A program made the translations under genes and the position numbers. From NCBI GenBank assembly GCA_017430765.1, contig JAFRMI010000053.1, positions 1 through 33,039 of the forward strand: DNA of 33,039 nucleotides, read 5' to 3'. The first letter of the stretch is position 1; each line of letters opens with the position of its first letter. The notes under the pieces were generated by a model that saw only the letters and a program-made list of their open reading frames with translations, had not been told where the DNA came from and made no database searches. Positions 24,174-32,123 of this stretch are shown here, in pieces. The DNA is from Lachnospiraceae bacterium. GTDB lineage: Bacteria; Bacillota_A; Clostridia; Lachnospirales; Lachnospiraceae.

Positions 24174-25970
24174 TTACTGCATGACGGTACCGTCCGCGAG
24201 GGTGATCGTATGTCCGTTATAGTTGATGGTTCCGCTGCAGGTGACGGACGTCACTTTGCAGTCCCCCGTAAGATTCCAGGTACTGCCTTCTTCGACCACA
24301 ATGACAGCGTTGCTGTCGACTGCCGTGCCGCCCTGGGCGTTATCGACGATATTGACGGTCCCGCTGAACGTACTGTTCCCCTTCAGGGTCATTTCAAGTG
24401 TGGAGATCGTGTCCACGACAATATTTCCTTCGAAGGTCTGTCCGTCCGCTGTAAAGACGACGCTGCCCCCGTTGGCTCCCGCGGTGCCCCAGCCGCGGCT
24501 GGCGTCATTTCCGGTGACGGTCATGAAATTGGCGTCCGCGTCCTCATTTTTGATCGAAACGCCCGAAAGATCAATGGTGCAGGCCGTATTGGTCACATAG
24601 AACTGATCCCCGTTTTTGGATGTCAGCGTACCCCCGGTCATGCGGAAGGACGAAGTGCCTTCCTCTGCGTCCCCGGACATCGACTGATAGATCATCACGT
24701 TGTGCACGTTGACATCCGAGCTCGCCCCTTTGTCATCGCTCATATTGCCCGTTACTTCCGTGTTGTTAAGCGTAATGGAATTCTTCCCCTCTATAACGAG
24801 GGCTTCCGAATTATTTGCGGTAAGCTGCGCGCCGCTGACTGTGATCGCGGCCGTTGAATAGACCGCCGGGGAATTATACCCGCTGCTGGTGTAAGTTCCG
24901 CCGTCCACGGTCACGGTTCCGCCGCCCCGGTCGGACCGGATCGCCGCCGCTGAATTGCCGGACGTCTCCACGGTCAGATTGGACGCGTTCATCGTGCCGC
25001 CGCCTGTAGTCTGTATGCCGCCGGAATTATCCGCGGTCGTTGTGATCTTCGAATCGGAGATCGTCACCGTTGTCCCGTTTCCGTATGAAAATACCCCGTT
25101 TCCGTTCTGCGCGGACGTATTCACCGCGGCGCCGGTGATGGTCACATCTGCGCCGTCCGTCGCAAGCAGCCCCGCGTTCATCCCGTAGAAATCCCCGCTC
25201 TCGACATTGCTCGAGGAGCCGCCGCTTTTTTCCACGGTGATCCCGTCAAGGGTAACCTTCGCGCCTGTTATGCGCAGAGCGTTCTCATCGTCCCCGGAAG
25301 AAGTATATGTCTCCCCGCTGACGGAAGCATCCTCTGTGAGATTGGATGCCGCCTCCCCCTGCGTCACTTCCTGTGAACCGCCGGGACCGCCCGGACCGTT
25401 CTGCCCGCCGGGACCTCCCTGGCCGTTTTGTCCGTCCGGACCTCCCTGGCCATTCTGTCCATCCGGGCAGCCCTGGCCGTTTTGTCCGCCCGGACCTCCC
25501 TGCCCGTTTTGTCCGCCCGGGCCTCCCTGGCCATTTTGGCCGCCCGGACCTCCCGCACGTCCTTTCCCGTTCGGCTTCCCACCGCCCGGCATATCCGGAG
25601 GCGCCTGTCCGTCTGACGGGGCCTGTCCGTCCGGCTTCTCCGGAGGCGTCTGTCCCTCTGACGGGGCCTGTCCGTCCGGCTTCTCCGGAGGCGTCTGTCC
25701 CTCTGACGGGGCCTGTCCCTCCGCCGGCGCCGTTCCATCGGAATTCTCCGGGGGTGTCTGCGATCCGTCATTTCCCGGCTGGCTTTCCGATCCGGCCGCT
25801 TTCCCGCTGTCTTCCGCCGCTTCGGAAGCGGCTGCTTCTTCGCCTGCCTGCGCGGATGACTCCGCCGCCACGCTGCTTCCTGTATTTCCTGTCCCTTCCG
25901 TCCCGCACGCAGACGCGGACACTGCCATCGTCATGCTGATCAATAATGCACTTACGATACGTCTCTTCAT
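24174..25970 (-). CDS. surface lipoprotein-like beta-helix protein with tandem repeats
   Basis: This 598-residue exported protein starts at the ATG 7 bases after GGAGG; ATG 25976 is too close to that site. The signal sequence ends SASAC, a weak lipobox, so lipid attachment is likely but unsure. An Ala/Glu-rich stretch comes next, then two 15-residue Pro-rich repeats (PSEGQTPPEKPDGQA), six collagen-like 9-residue repeats (GGPGGQNGQ) and, from about 200, a right-handed beta-helix of Ser/Thr/Gly-rich rungs such as DGADVTITGAAVNTSAQNGN. No catalytic site was recognised; such folds serve as adhesins or glycan-binding proteins. The gene stands alone behind its own probable regulator site, next to two-component system 1. 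Confidence 0.85.
   Translation of the reverse strand: MKRRIVSALLISMTMAVSASACGTEGTGNTGSSVAAESSAQAGEEAAASEAAEDSGKAAGSESQPGNDGSQTPPENSDGTAPAEGQAPSEGQTPPEKPDGQAPSEGQTPPEKPDGQAPSDGQAPPDMPGGGKPNGKGRAGGPGGQNGQGGPGGQNGQGGPGGQNGQGCPDGQNGQGGPDGQNGQGGPGGQNGPGGPGGSQEVTQGEAASNLTEDASVSGETYTSSGDDENALRITGAKVTLDGITVEKSGGSSSNVESGDFYGMNAGLLATDGADVTITGAAVNTSAQNGNGVFSYGNGTTVTISDSKITTTADNSGGIQTTGGGTMNASNLTVETSGNSAAAIRSDRGGGTVTVDGGTYTSSGYNSPAVYSTAAITVSGAQLTANNSEALVIEGKNSITLNNTEVTGNMSDDKGASSDVNVHNVMIYQSMSGDAEEGTSSFRMTGGTLTSKNGDQFYVTNTACTIDLSGVSIKNEDADANFMTVTGNDASRGWGTAGANGGSVVFTADGQTFEGNIVVDTISTLEMTLKGNSTFSGTVNIVDNAQGGTAVDSNAVIVVEEGSTWNLTGDCKVTSVTCSGTINYNGHTITLADGTVMQ
25392..25553 (-). repeat. six tandem 27-base repeats in the lipoprotein gene
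   Basis: Each unit encodes GGPGGQNGQ with small variations: GCPDGQNGQ in the fourth, GGPDGQNGQ in the fifth and GGPGGQNGP in the sixth. The unit length is a multiple of three, so copy number can change without a frameshift. This is a likely site of length variation. Confidence 0.9.
25621..25710 (-). repeat. two identical 45-base tandem repeats in the lipoprotein gene
   Basis: Bases 25621-25665 and 25666-25710 are identical and encode the Pro-rich unit PSEGQTPPEKPDGQA in register. Identity at the DNA level points to a recent duplication. Partial copies flank it on both sides. Confidence 0.9.
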
Positions 25971-26056
25971 TATCATACCTCCTCGGCTGCCGCCGCTCCG
26001 GGTGACCCCGGCTTTATGTTTTTTCTCTTTGATGGAAAGAAGCATACACGGCGAAT

Positions 26057-26072
26057 CTTAGTTCAACCTTAA
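26057..26072 (-). promoter_or_regulatory. candidate response-regulator site before the lipoprotein gene
   Basis: On the minus strand TTAAG-GTTGAA-CTAAG is a direct repeat with an 11-base period, the arrangement used by OmpR/PhoB-family regulators. It lies at the expected -35 position of a weak -10-like TATGCT about 20 bases downstream, as at activated promoters. The response regulator of system 1 is encoded nearby and is the obvious candidate. This is inference. Confidence 0.4.
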
Positions 26073-26083
26073 AAAAGCACAAG

Positions 26084-26130
26084 AAAAAGCAGGGTTCACC
26101 ATTCTTTCACAAAAAAGCGTGATGCCCTGC
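26084..26130 (-). terminator. rho-independent terminator after two-component system 1
   Basis: On the minus strand GCAGGG (26125-26130) pairs with CCCTGC (26089-26094), with TCAC/GTGA extending the stem after a small internal bulge. TTTTTCTT follows directly. It would end the transcript from the kinase gene that stops at 26170, separating it from the lipoprotein gene. Confidence 0.6.
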
Positions 26131-26169
26131 CCTGTATTTCCCACGGCAAATGCAGCCATCCTTTTCCTG

Positions 26170-27567
26170 TCACTTAAGCGGAAGAGACGCCTTAAAGCAG
26201 ATGACCGTCAAAAGTCCGCTGTCCGGATCCCTCTCATAGGAAGCGGCCACGGTTCCGTGTGAACCTTCCGCAATCGCCCTCGCCGCCGCCAGCCCGATTC
26301 CGCTGCCGCCCGTGCTCCTTGCGCGGGCCTCGTCCGCGCGGAAAAACCGGTCAAATAGCCGCATGGGATCGCCCGTCAGTTCCTCCCTGCAGTCATTCCG
26401 GAATATACATACCGCATTCCCAGACTCCCGCACAAGCGACGCCTCGGTGAAGCCGCCGTCTTTGGCGTACTTGGACGCATTTTCAAGAAAGATCTGTATG
26501 AGGCGGATATATGCCTCCTTCTCTGTACGGATACAGACCTCTTCTTCCGGAACCGCGACCGTATAGCGGATATTCCGCGCGTCGAATAATTCGCCGAAAG
26601 CGGCGGCTGTCTCGCGGAAAACATCTGCCGCGTTATACGAGGGGGCCGTCCTGTTCACGGCACTTCCTTCCTCCATCCGGGAAAGGAGGAGAAGATTCTG
26701 TGTAAGGGAGCTCAAACGGGCAGTCTGGCTACGGATGTTGCGGATCCATTTGCTGTCGCCTGTGTAGAGTTCCAGCGCATCCGCGTTGGCTGAAATGATG
26801 GCGATCGGTGTCTTCAGCTCATGTCCGGCGTCCGTCACGAAACGCTTCTGCTTCTCGATATTCTCTGCGATCGGACGGATCGCCCGTTTCGACAGGAAAA
26901 TCACAAGCAGCAGAACCAGCACCCAGCACGCGGCCCCCGTCAGCAATGTGATGAGAAGTGTCCGGACAAAATTCCGTCTCTCCGCCCTCACGTCGAGAAA
27001 GGCGAGATCGGTTCCGTCTCTCTCATTGCTTCGAAGCCTGTAATAGTATCCGCCGATCGTACCCGCCCCGGATCCGTCCGACAGCGCCGTTTCAATATAA
27101 GCGGATGCAGTATCCCGGTCAAGCTGCGCGACATGGCTCAAATCGAGCAGAAGAATGTCTCCGTCCGCATTGACCCGTGCCGCGAAGAACTGTTCCGCGC
27201 TCAGATCATTTCTCCCAAGGCCAAAGAACCGTCTGCCTTCCGGCAGTGCGGGCGGTTTTCCGTCCCCGGGACCCGCATTCCCAAACAGGGAGCCGGGAAC
27301 ACCGTCCGCCGGGTCTGCCGCATTTTCCAAAGCGGACTCTGCCGCCGCACCCGGGCTCTCTTCGTCTCCCTTCGCGGACAGCCCGGCACCTTCCTTCCAA
27401 TTCTCCCCGGTTATCAGCTCCGCGAAAATCTGCTCGATATCCCACTCCATCTCTTTTTGTCGGGCGTAATAATTCAGGAGATTCATCGCCGCAAGAAAGA
27501 GCGCCATCACAAGCGTGACGGCGATCATCGCGGAAAGAATGAATTTTTTCTGCAGCGCTCTGACCAT
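26170..27567 (-). CDS. sensor histidine kinase of two-component system 1
   Basis: This 465-residue membrane kinase has membrane helices at about 10-30 and 203-226. They enclose an extracytoplasmic sensor region rich in Gly, Ala and Pro. HisKA follows with His249 in DAGHELKTP, then an ATPase domain with ENASKYAK and GGSGIGLAAARAI. The usual D-x-G-x-G (G1) segment is replaced by FRNDCREEL, a divergence shared in kind with the kinase of system 2. It starts 3 bases after its response regulator, with GGAG before the ATG. It is the last gene of the cluster and is followed by a terminator. The signal is unknown; a cell-envelope cue is likely. Confidence 0.93.
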   Translation of the reverse strand: MVRALQKKFILSAMIAVTLVMALFLAAMNLLNYYARQKEMEWDIEQIFAELITGENWKEGAGLSAKGDEESPGAAAESALENAADPADGVPGSLFGNAGPGDGKPPALPEGRRFFGLGRNDLSAEQFFAARVNADGDILLLDLSHVAQLDRDTASAYIETALSDGSGAGTIGGYYYRLRSNERDGTDLAFLDVRAERRNFVRTLLITLLTGAACWVLVLLLVIFLSKRAIRPIAENIEKQKRFVTDAGHELKTPIAIISANADALELYTGDSKWIRNIRSQTARLSSLTQNLLLLSRMEEGSAVNRTAPSYNAADVFRETAAAFGELFDARNIRYTVAVPEEEVCIRTEKEAYIRLIQIFLENASKYAKDGGFTEASLVRESGNAVCIFRNDCREELTGDPMRLFDRFFRADEARARSTGGSGIGLAAARAIAEGSHGTVAASYERDPDSGLLTVICFKASLPLK

Positions 27568-27570
27568 TGT

Positions 27571-28248
27571 TTACTCCGCCGGCATCTCCAGCATATACCC
27601 AATATTTCTCTTCGAACGGATCAGCACTTTCGAACCGACCTGTGCGAACCGCTTCCGCAGGGAGGAGATATAAACCCAGACCGTGCCGATATCCGAGTCC
27701 GTATCATAGCCCCACACTTTCGTCAGCAGCTGCTCGGCGCTCAGATAGATGCCGCGGTTCACAATAAACGTTTCACACAGCTTATACTCGAGGTTCGGCA
27801 GAACAACAGCACCTCCCGACGAGCGCAGCTCATACGTCGCCGGGTCAAGCGTAAGATCCCCGAATTCCGCCGTCTGCGGACGGATCTCCGGCCGTCTCCG
27901 CAAAATCGCGCGGACGCGGGCCAGAAGTTCCCCCATCGCGAACGGTTTGGGCAGGTAATCATCCGCACCCGCGTCAAGCCCCTCGATCCGGTCCTCAATC
28001 TCCGCCTTCGCGGTCAGAAGAAGGACCGGCGTCTGGCAGCCTCTCTTCCGAAGCTCCGTCAGCACCTCGATTCCCGATTTTTTCGGCATCATGACATCGA
28101 GGATGATCCCGTCGTACGTACCCACCAGCGCGTAGTCCAGCGCTGCCTGCCCGTCCGGCACCGTATCAACCGTATATTTATGAAATGTCAGTATGTCCGC
28201 CACGGCCTCCGCCATCGCGGGCTCATCCTCCGCGTACAGTATGTTCAT
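27571..28248 (-). CDS. OmpR-family response regulator of two-component system 1
   Basis: This 225-residue response regulator has a receiver domain with Glu7-Asp8, phospho-acceptor Asp51 in GIILDVMMP and Lys101 in LPKPF, and a C-terminal winged helix (about 130-222). It is very similar across the receiver to the regulator of system 2 (TYDGIILD, TPVLLLTAKAEI, LDAGADDYL are shared), so the two are paralogues. Its ATG overlaps the capA stop codon (ATGA), tying it to the CapA gene, and the kinase follows after 3 bases. The lipoprotein gene next to the system carries a matching direct repeat and may be its target. Confidence 0.95.
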   Translation of the reverse strand: MNILYAEDEPAMAEAVADILTFHKYTVDTVPDGQAALDYALVGTYDGIILDVMMPKKSGIEVLTELRKRGCQTPVLLLTAKAEIEDRIEGLDAGADDYLPKPFAMGELLARVRAILRRRPEIRPQTAEFGDLTLDPATYELRSSGGAVVLPNLEYKLCETFIVNRGIYLSAEQLLTKVWGYDTDSDIGTVWVYISSLRKRFAQVGSKVLIRSKRNIGYMLEMPAE

Positions 28249-29798
28249 TCGTCCTCCGACTCTTCGTATGAATCGTACTCCGGCTCTCCGCCGTCCTCTT
28301 CAGAATCGTATTCCGTCTCCCCGCCGTCCTCTTCGGAATCGTATTCCGACTCCTCATAGTCCTCTCCGGAAGCATCCTCAGACTCTCCGTCTTCTCCGGA
28401 GTCCTCCTCAGAAACAGGGTTCAGCTTATTCATCACCCGCCGGTATTCCTCGCTTCCCTCCTCGTACGGAGTCGGCTGGTAATTATTATATTCCTGCGTC
28501 GAGGAAATGCAGCACGGAATGACCCGCGCCTCCGAGGCTTCCAGAAGTTCCCCGCCGCTCGAAAACGTAAACGTCTGCTGCGCGATCGCCGTATCCTTAT
28601 CCGCCGGATCCGCGTTGCCGCCGAAGCAGAAGTTCCCCAGGCTGTAGAAGATGTACTTGCCGTTATAGATCTCCATCGGCTGCAGCACGTGCGGGTGATG
28701 TCCGATGACAAGATCCGCGCCGGCGTCTATGGCGGCATGTGCCAGTTCCTCCTGAATGGAATTCTGGTACCGCTCGCCCTCATCCCCCCAATGGAAGCTG
28801 GAAATCACAAGCTGCGCGCCGTCCGCTTTCACCTTCTCGATCTCCGCGAGCATCTTCGGCTTAATGTCCAGCTCCTCGTCGAGTTCAAAGGTCCCCGTGA
28901 GGCCCACCCTGATCCCGTTCACATCGAGCACGATGCTGTTGTCGTAGCCGAACACCTGCACGCCGGCGTCAAGCAGGATCTCCTTGCCCTCATAATAGCT
29001 GTCCTCGCCGTAGTCAAACGAGTGATTGTTCGCGAGGTTGGCCGCCTCAACACTGCCCTCCGTGAGGACGGACGCGAATTCCGGCCTGCCTTTAAAGCAG
29101 AAGGTCTTGTCCTTCCGCTCTCCGCCCTCCGTGAGAACCCCTTCGAAATTCACAATTGTCAGGTCGTCGTTTGCAAATACATCCCGTACATTAGCGAGAA
29201 ACCAGGAGGGATCCTCCCGTTCGTCATACATCGCGTTGAAACTGCTGTCATAATCAGCTCCCGCATCCGTACCCAGTGTACAGTCTCCCGCCGCGCTGAC
29301 CGTGACGGAAACCGTCTGACTCGCTTCCATAATCTGAGCGGTGCGCTCACGGACATTCCGGGCGGCAGACTTCACGAGATTGACGCTGCCGCCATTCTCC
29401 CCGCCTTCCGCATAAGCAGCAGCTGATCCCGCCGCGTCCGCGGATGCGGCGGCAGAATTGGGCTCCGCAGATGCAGTCACGGCTGCCTCCGTGCTTTCAG
29501 AGGCCTGCGCGGCGGAGTCGGTACCGGCTTCATTTTCAACAATTCCCTGTACCTGTGTCGCCTCCGCGGCCTCCTTGGATTCGGAAAAACCGCGCATGAG
29601 AGTTCCCCCCGCCAGCAGAATGAACACGAGGCCCAAAGCTGCGGCGGCGACTGCAATATACGGGAGTTTCAGAATATCGTCTTCCCCGCTTTGCAAAAAC
29701 CGCTTCATGTCGGGCATCTTTTTCTTTTCGGGTGATTTTCTGATATCCGGAAGCTTTCGAATCTCCGGCTTCTTTTCAATATCCGGTGTTTTTTTCAC
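28245..29798 (-). CDS. CapA/PgsA-family metallophosphatase, membrane anchored
   Basis: This 517-residue protein has a basic cytoplasmic head of five K-x-P-[DE] hexapeptide-like repeats (residues 2-32) and one membrane helix (about 46-66). An Ala/Glu-rich linker leads to an extracellular CapA domain with metal-site motifs: AAGDCTLG, VNFEGVLTEGG, ANNHSFDYGEDS, SSFHWGDEGERY and VIGHHPHVLQ plus YSLGNFCFGG. The last 55 or so residues are an acidic tail with EYDSEEDGGE repeats. The family includes PgsA/CapA of poly-gamma-glutamate synthesis, but no pgsB/C genes are here, so that product is not implied. It starts with GTG after GGAGG and lies between the two two-component systems. Confidence 0.92.
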   Translation of the reverse strand: MKKTPDIEKKPEIRKLPDIRKSPEKKKMPDMKRFLQSGEDDILKLPYIAVAAAALGLVFILLAGGTLMRGFSESKEAAEATQVQGIVENEAGTDSAAQASESTEAAVTASAEPNSAAASADAAGSAAAYAEGGENGGSVNLVKSAARNVRERTAQIMEASQTVSVTVSAAGDCTLGTDAGADYDSSFNAMYDEREDPSWFLANVRDVFANDDLTIVNFEGVLTEGGERKDKTFCFKGRPEFASVLTEGSVEAANLANNHSFDYGEDSYYEGKEILLDAGVQVFGYDNSIVLDVNGIRVGLTGTFELDEELDIKPKMLAEIEKVKADGAQLVISSFHWGDEGERYQNSIQEELAHAAIDAGADLVIGHHPHVLQPMEIYNGKYIFYSLGNFCFGGNADPADKDTAIAQQTFTFSSGGELLEASEARVIPCCISSTQEYNNYQPTPYEEGSEEYRRVMNKLNPVSEEDSGEDGESEDASGEDYEESEYDSEEDGGETEYDSEEDGGEPEYDSYEESEDE

Positions 29799-29890
29799 AG
29801 GTGCCTCCCTTTTCTTTCATCTTTCTTTCATGAAACGCGATCCCCTCAGCCGGGGCGGATCCCGCCGCACAGAGCCTCCCCGCACACTGC

Positions 29891-31141
29891 TTATGTCAGG
29901 AGGCATGTAAAAATGATCTCTCCGTCCTTCCAGTCGACCGCGATGCTGCCGCCGTACTGGATGCAGATGCTCTCCGCAATGGAAAGTCCGATCCCGTAAC
30001 CGCCGCGGTCCACGTTATGGGCCGCGTCCTCGCGGTAAAACCGCTCGAAAAAGCGGCTGTAATCCACACTCGCGCCATCTGCGTAGGTATTGGCGAACAG
30101 CAGGCGGATCGTCCTGCCTTTCCGCAGTGTGTCGAGCTGAACCCGGATTCTTCCGTTCTCGTCGCAGTATTTAAACGCGTTATCTATGAGGAGTGAAGCC
30201 AGCTGGCGGATCTTGCTCTCATCCGCTACCATATGTACATCCGGTGTGATGTCAAGAACAAGCTCCTTCTTCTCCTGCTGCGCGAGTGACTCATAGGGCT
30301 TTACGGTCTCCTCGACATGCTGTGACACATTGATCGCCGTCATGACGGAGCGGTCCTCCCGCTCCTGCGCGCGCGAGATCATGACAAGATTCTGAACCAG
30401 GCCGTTTAAGCGGTCCACCTGGCGCATGGTCGACTGCGACCACTCGGTCTCCCCGTTAATCATTTCCTCGATCTCCGTGTTGGCGCGGATGACGGCGAGA
30501 GGCGTCTTCAGCTCGTGGCTGGCGTTGGTGATAAACTGCTTCTGGCGCCGCACATTCTCGATCTCGGGCTGGATCACACGGTAGGACATCAGGTTCACGA
30601 GGATAAATGCGATAAGCAGTCCCGCCGCCCCGATCAGAAGCGTGATATAAAGTATGCGGAGATTGGTCAATATCAGTGTCGCGCAGTTAAGGAATACAAT
30701 ATGTGTATTACCGTTTCCATCCAACCCCATCTTGTAGAAGAAAAAAGAGTCGTTGCCGTATATGTGCCCGGCCCGGAAGACCTTCTCCGCCATCTTCTCC
30801 GCCTCATCCCTTGTCAGCCGGGAGCTTCTTGAGGAATCGAATTTCAGTATGTCTCCTTCCGTGTCATATACAACAATAAAGTACCGTGCTGAGTACTGAA
30901 ATTCCGGCGAAAGAAATTCCAAGGTACTGTCCGCCGGCTTGTCTTCCCTGCCTTCCTCCCCGCTCCCATGCTCCATTTCCTCCTGCAGCATATACCCAAG
31001 GGCTGCGCGGATCTGCCCCCTCGTCACAATCTGATTGAAGAGGTTGATGCAGGCGCCAAGAAAGAGGATCACCAGGATATAGGCGACCATAGAAACCAAT
31101 ATGAACTTTCTTCTGAGTGTCTGGATTGATCTTGTGTTCAT
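29891..31141 (-). CDS. sensor histidine kinase of two-component system 2
   Basis: This 416-residue membrane kinase has helices at about 13-33 and 163-186, with an extracytoplasmic domain of about 125 residues between them. HisKA has His209 in NASHELKTPLAV, followed by LIDNAFKYCDENG (N box) and GGYGIGLSIAESI (G2). As in the kinase of system 1, no D-x-G-x-G G1 box is visible; FANTYADG stands in its place. The gene follows its regulator by 81 bases containing a GC-rich hairpin, and capA lies 92 bases downstream. The similar domain order to the other kinase suggests an old duplication of the pair. Confidence 0.93.
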   Translation of the reverse strand: MNTRSIQTLRRKFILVSMVAYILVILFLGACINLFNQIVTRGQIRAALGYMLQEEMEHGSGEEGREDKPADSTLEFLSPEFQYSARYFIVVYDTEGDILKFDSSRSSRLTRDEAEKMAEKVFRAGHIYGNDSFFFYKMGLDGNGNTHIVFLNCATLILTNLRILYITLLIGAAGLLIAFILVNLMSYRVIQPEIENVRRQKQFITNASHELKTPLAVIRANTEIEEMINGETEWSQSTMRQVDRLNGLVQNLVMISRAQEREDRSVMTAINVSQHVEETVKPYESLAQQEKKELVLDITPDVHMVADESKIRQLASLLIDNAFKYCDENGRIRVQLDTLRKGRTIRLLFANTYADGASVDYSRFFERFYREDAAHNVDRGGYGIGLSIAESICIQYGGSIAVDWKDGEIIFTCLLT

Positions 31142-31199
31142 AGTTTCCCCGCCGTCTCAGTATATGTCTCCGCTGACACTGACCCGAATCCCGCACCAA

Positions 31200-31215
31200 G
31201 TCCCGCGGGCGGGAC
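31200..31215 (-). repeat. GC-rich inverted repeat between regulator and kinase of system 2
   Basis: GTCCCGC and GCGGGAC form a perfect 7-bp inverted repeat with a 2-base centre just after the regulator stop codon. There is no T run, so it is probably an mRNA stability or partial attenuation hairpin that lowers kinase output relative to regulator. Confidence 0.5.
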
Positions 31216-31222
31216 CTGCATT

Positions 31223-31897
31223 CTACAGTTTGGGCAGAAAAAGCCGGAAATTTCCGCCGCGTTCACCGATGATCGTGACGTCCGATCCCACTGCCCGAAG
31301 CTTTCCGCGAAGATACGAAATATAGAGGAACACCTTGTCATCCCCTGCATCCTTCTCCCCCGGCCAGACCTGCCGGATGATCTCCTCCGTCTCAAGCGCC
31401 CGGCCGTCATTCATGATCAGAAACTGCAGCAGTTCACACTCCTTGCCGGCCAGGCGGACGGAGTTGCGGCTGACAAGTTCCAGCTTCTCCGCATGCAGCG
31501 TTATGTCGGCAAACTGAAGGTCTGCGCGGTTATATCCCGCATTTCTTCTTGTCATGGAGCGGACGCGGGCGAGCAGTTCTTTCATGGAGAAGGGTTTCGT
31601 CAGGTAATCATCCGCACCCGCGTCAAGGCCAGTCACCCGGTCGTCAATCTCCGCCTTTGCCGTCAGAAGAAGGACCGGTGTGACGATCCCGGCTTTCCGG
31701 ATCTCCCGCAGAACCTCCAGACCGTCTCTTCGCGGCATCATAATATCCAGAATAATTCCGTCGTAGGTGCCTCCCAGAATATGCTGCAACGCCTCTTCTC
31801 CGTCATATACGGAATCCACTTTATAAGATTCATGTGTCAGTATCGTTGTGATCGCGCGGTTCATATCCCGCGTATCTTCCGCCAGAAGAATTTTCAT
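31223..31897 (-). CDS. OmpR-family response regulator of two-component system 2
   Basis: This 224-residue response regulator has acidic residues Glu7-Asp8, Asp51 in GIILDIMMP, Lys101 in LTKPF, and a winged-helix domain (about 128-220) ending LFLPKL. It is paralogous to the regulator of system 1. AAGGAG lies 9 bases before the ATG. Upstream is a 225-base stretch after the alarmone synthetase that contains a possible 53-residue reading frame but no clear promoter or terminator, so transcription from the synthetase promoter into this gene is likely. Confidence 0.95.
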   Translation of the reverse strand: MKILLAEDTRDMNRAITTILTHESYKVDSVYDGEEALQHILGGTYDGIILDIMMPRRDGLEVLREIRKAGIVTPVLLLTAKAEIDDRVTGLDAGADDYLTKPFSMKELLARVRSMTRRNAGYNRADLQFADITLHAEKLELVSRNSVRLAGKECELLQFLIMNDGRALETEEIIRQVWPGEKDAGDDKVFLYISYLRGKLRAVGSDVTIIGERGGNFRLFLPKL

Positions 31898-31961
31898 CCG
31901 TTATATCTCCTTTAGTTCCTGCCACATCCGATCCATATGCGGCCCCGTCTATTTCTGTCTG

Positions 31962-32123
31962 TCAGCCGTTTCGTCTGCAAGTGAAGCTGCATCTTCGATC
32001 CCTCTGCGGTGCACTCTGCTCACCGGAAAGTCCGTTCACCAAAGGCGGCGTCTGTGATGCCATGCAAATCCCCTGTTCATCCCGGTTTGGAAATGCTTCA
32101 GCTCCATGCCCGCCTGTTTCCAT
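31962..32123 (-). CDS. possible 53-residue small protein, unknown
   Basis: The reading frame starts at an ATG that overlaps the stop codon of the alarmone synthetase (TGATG), with GGGGAG five bases upstream, and ends with TGA. The product starts METGGHGAEAFPNRDE and ends with a Cys- and Arg-rich part (RRCSFTCRRNG). It has no hydrophobic segment and matches nothing I recognise. The good ribosome site and overlap argue for translation; the ordinary composition and short length leave chance as the main alternative. Confidence 0.3.
   Translation of the reverse strand: METGGHGAEAFPNRDEQGICMASQTPPLVNGLSGEQSAPQRDRRCSFTCRRNG

Noticed and set aside
25207..26061. Plus-strand frame with collagen-like PPGPPG repeats
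   Set aside because: It is the complement of the Gly-rich repeats of the lipoprotein gene. The minus-strand frame has a signal sequence, ribosome site and beta-helix domain, so that one is real.
26821..28359. 512-residue open frame on the plus strand
   Set aside because: It is opposite the kinase, regulator and capA end of system 1, with Arg-rich composition and no motifs.
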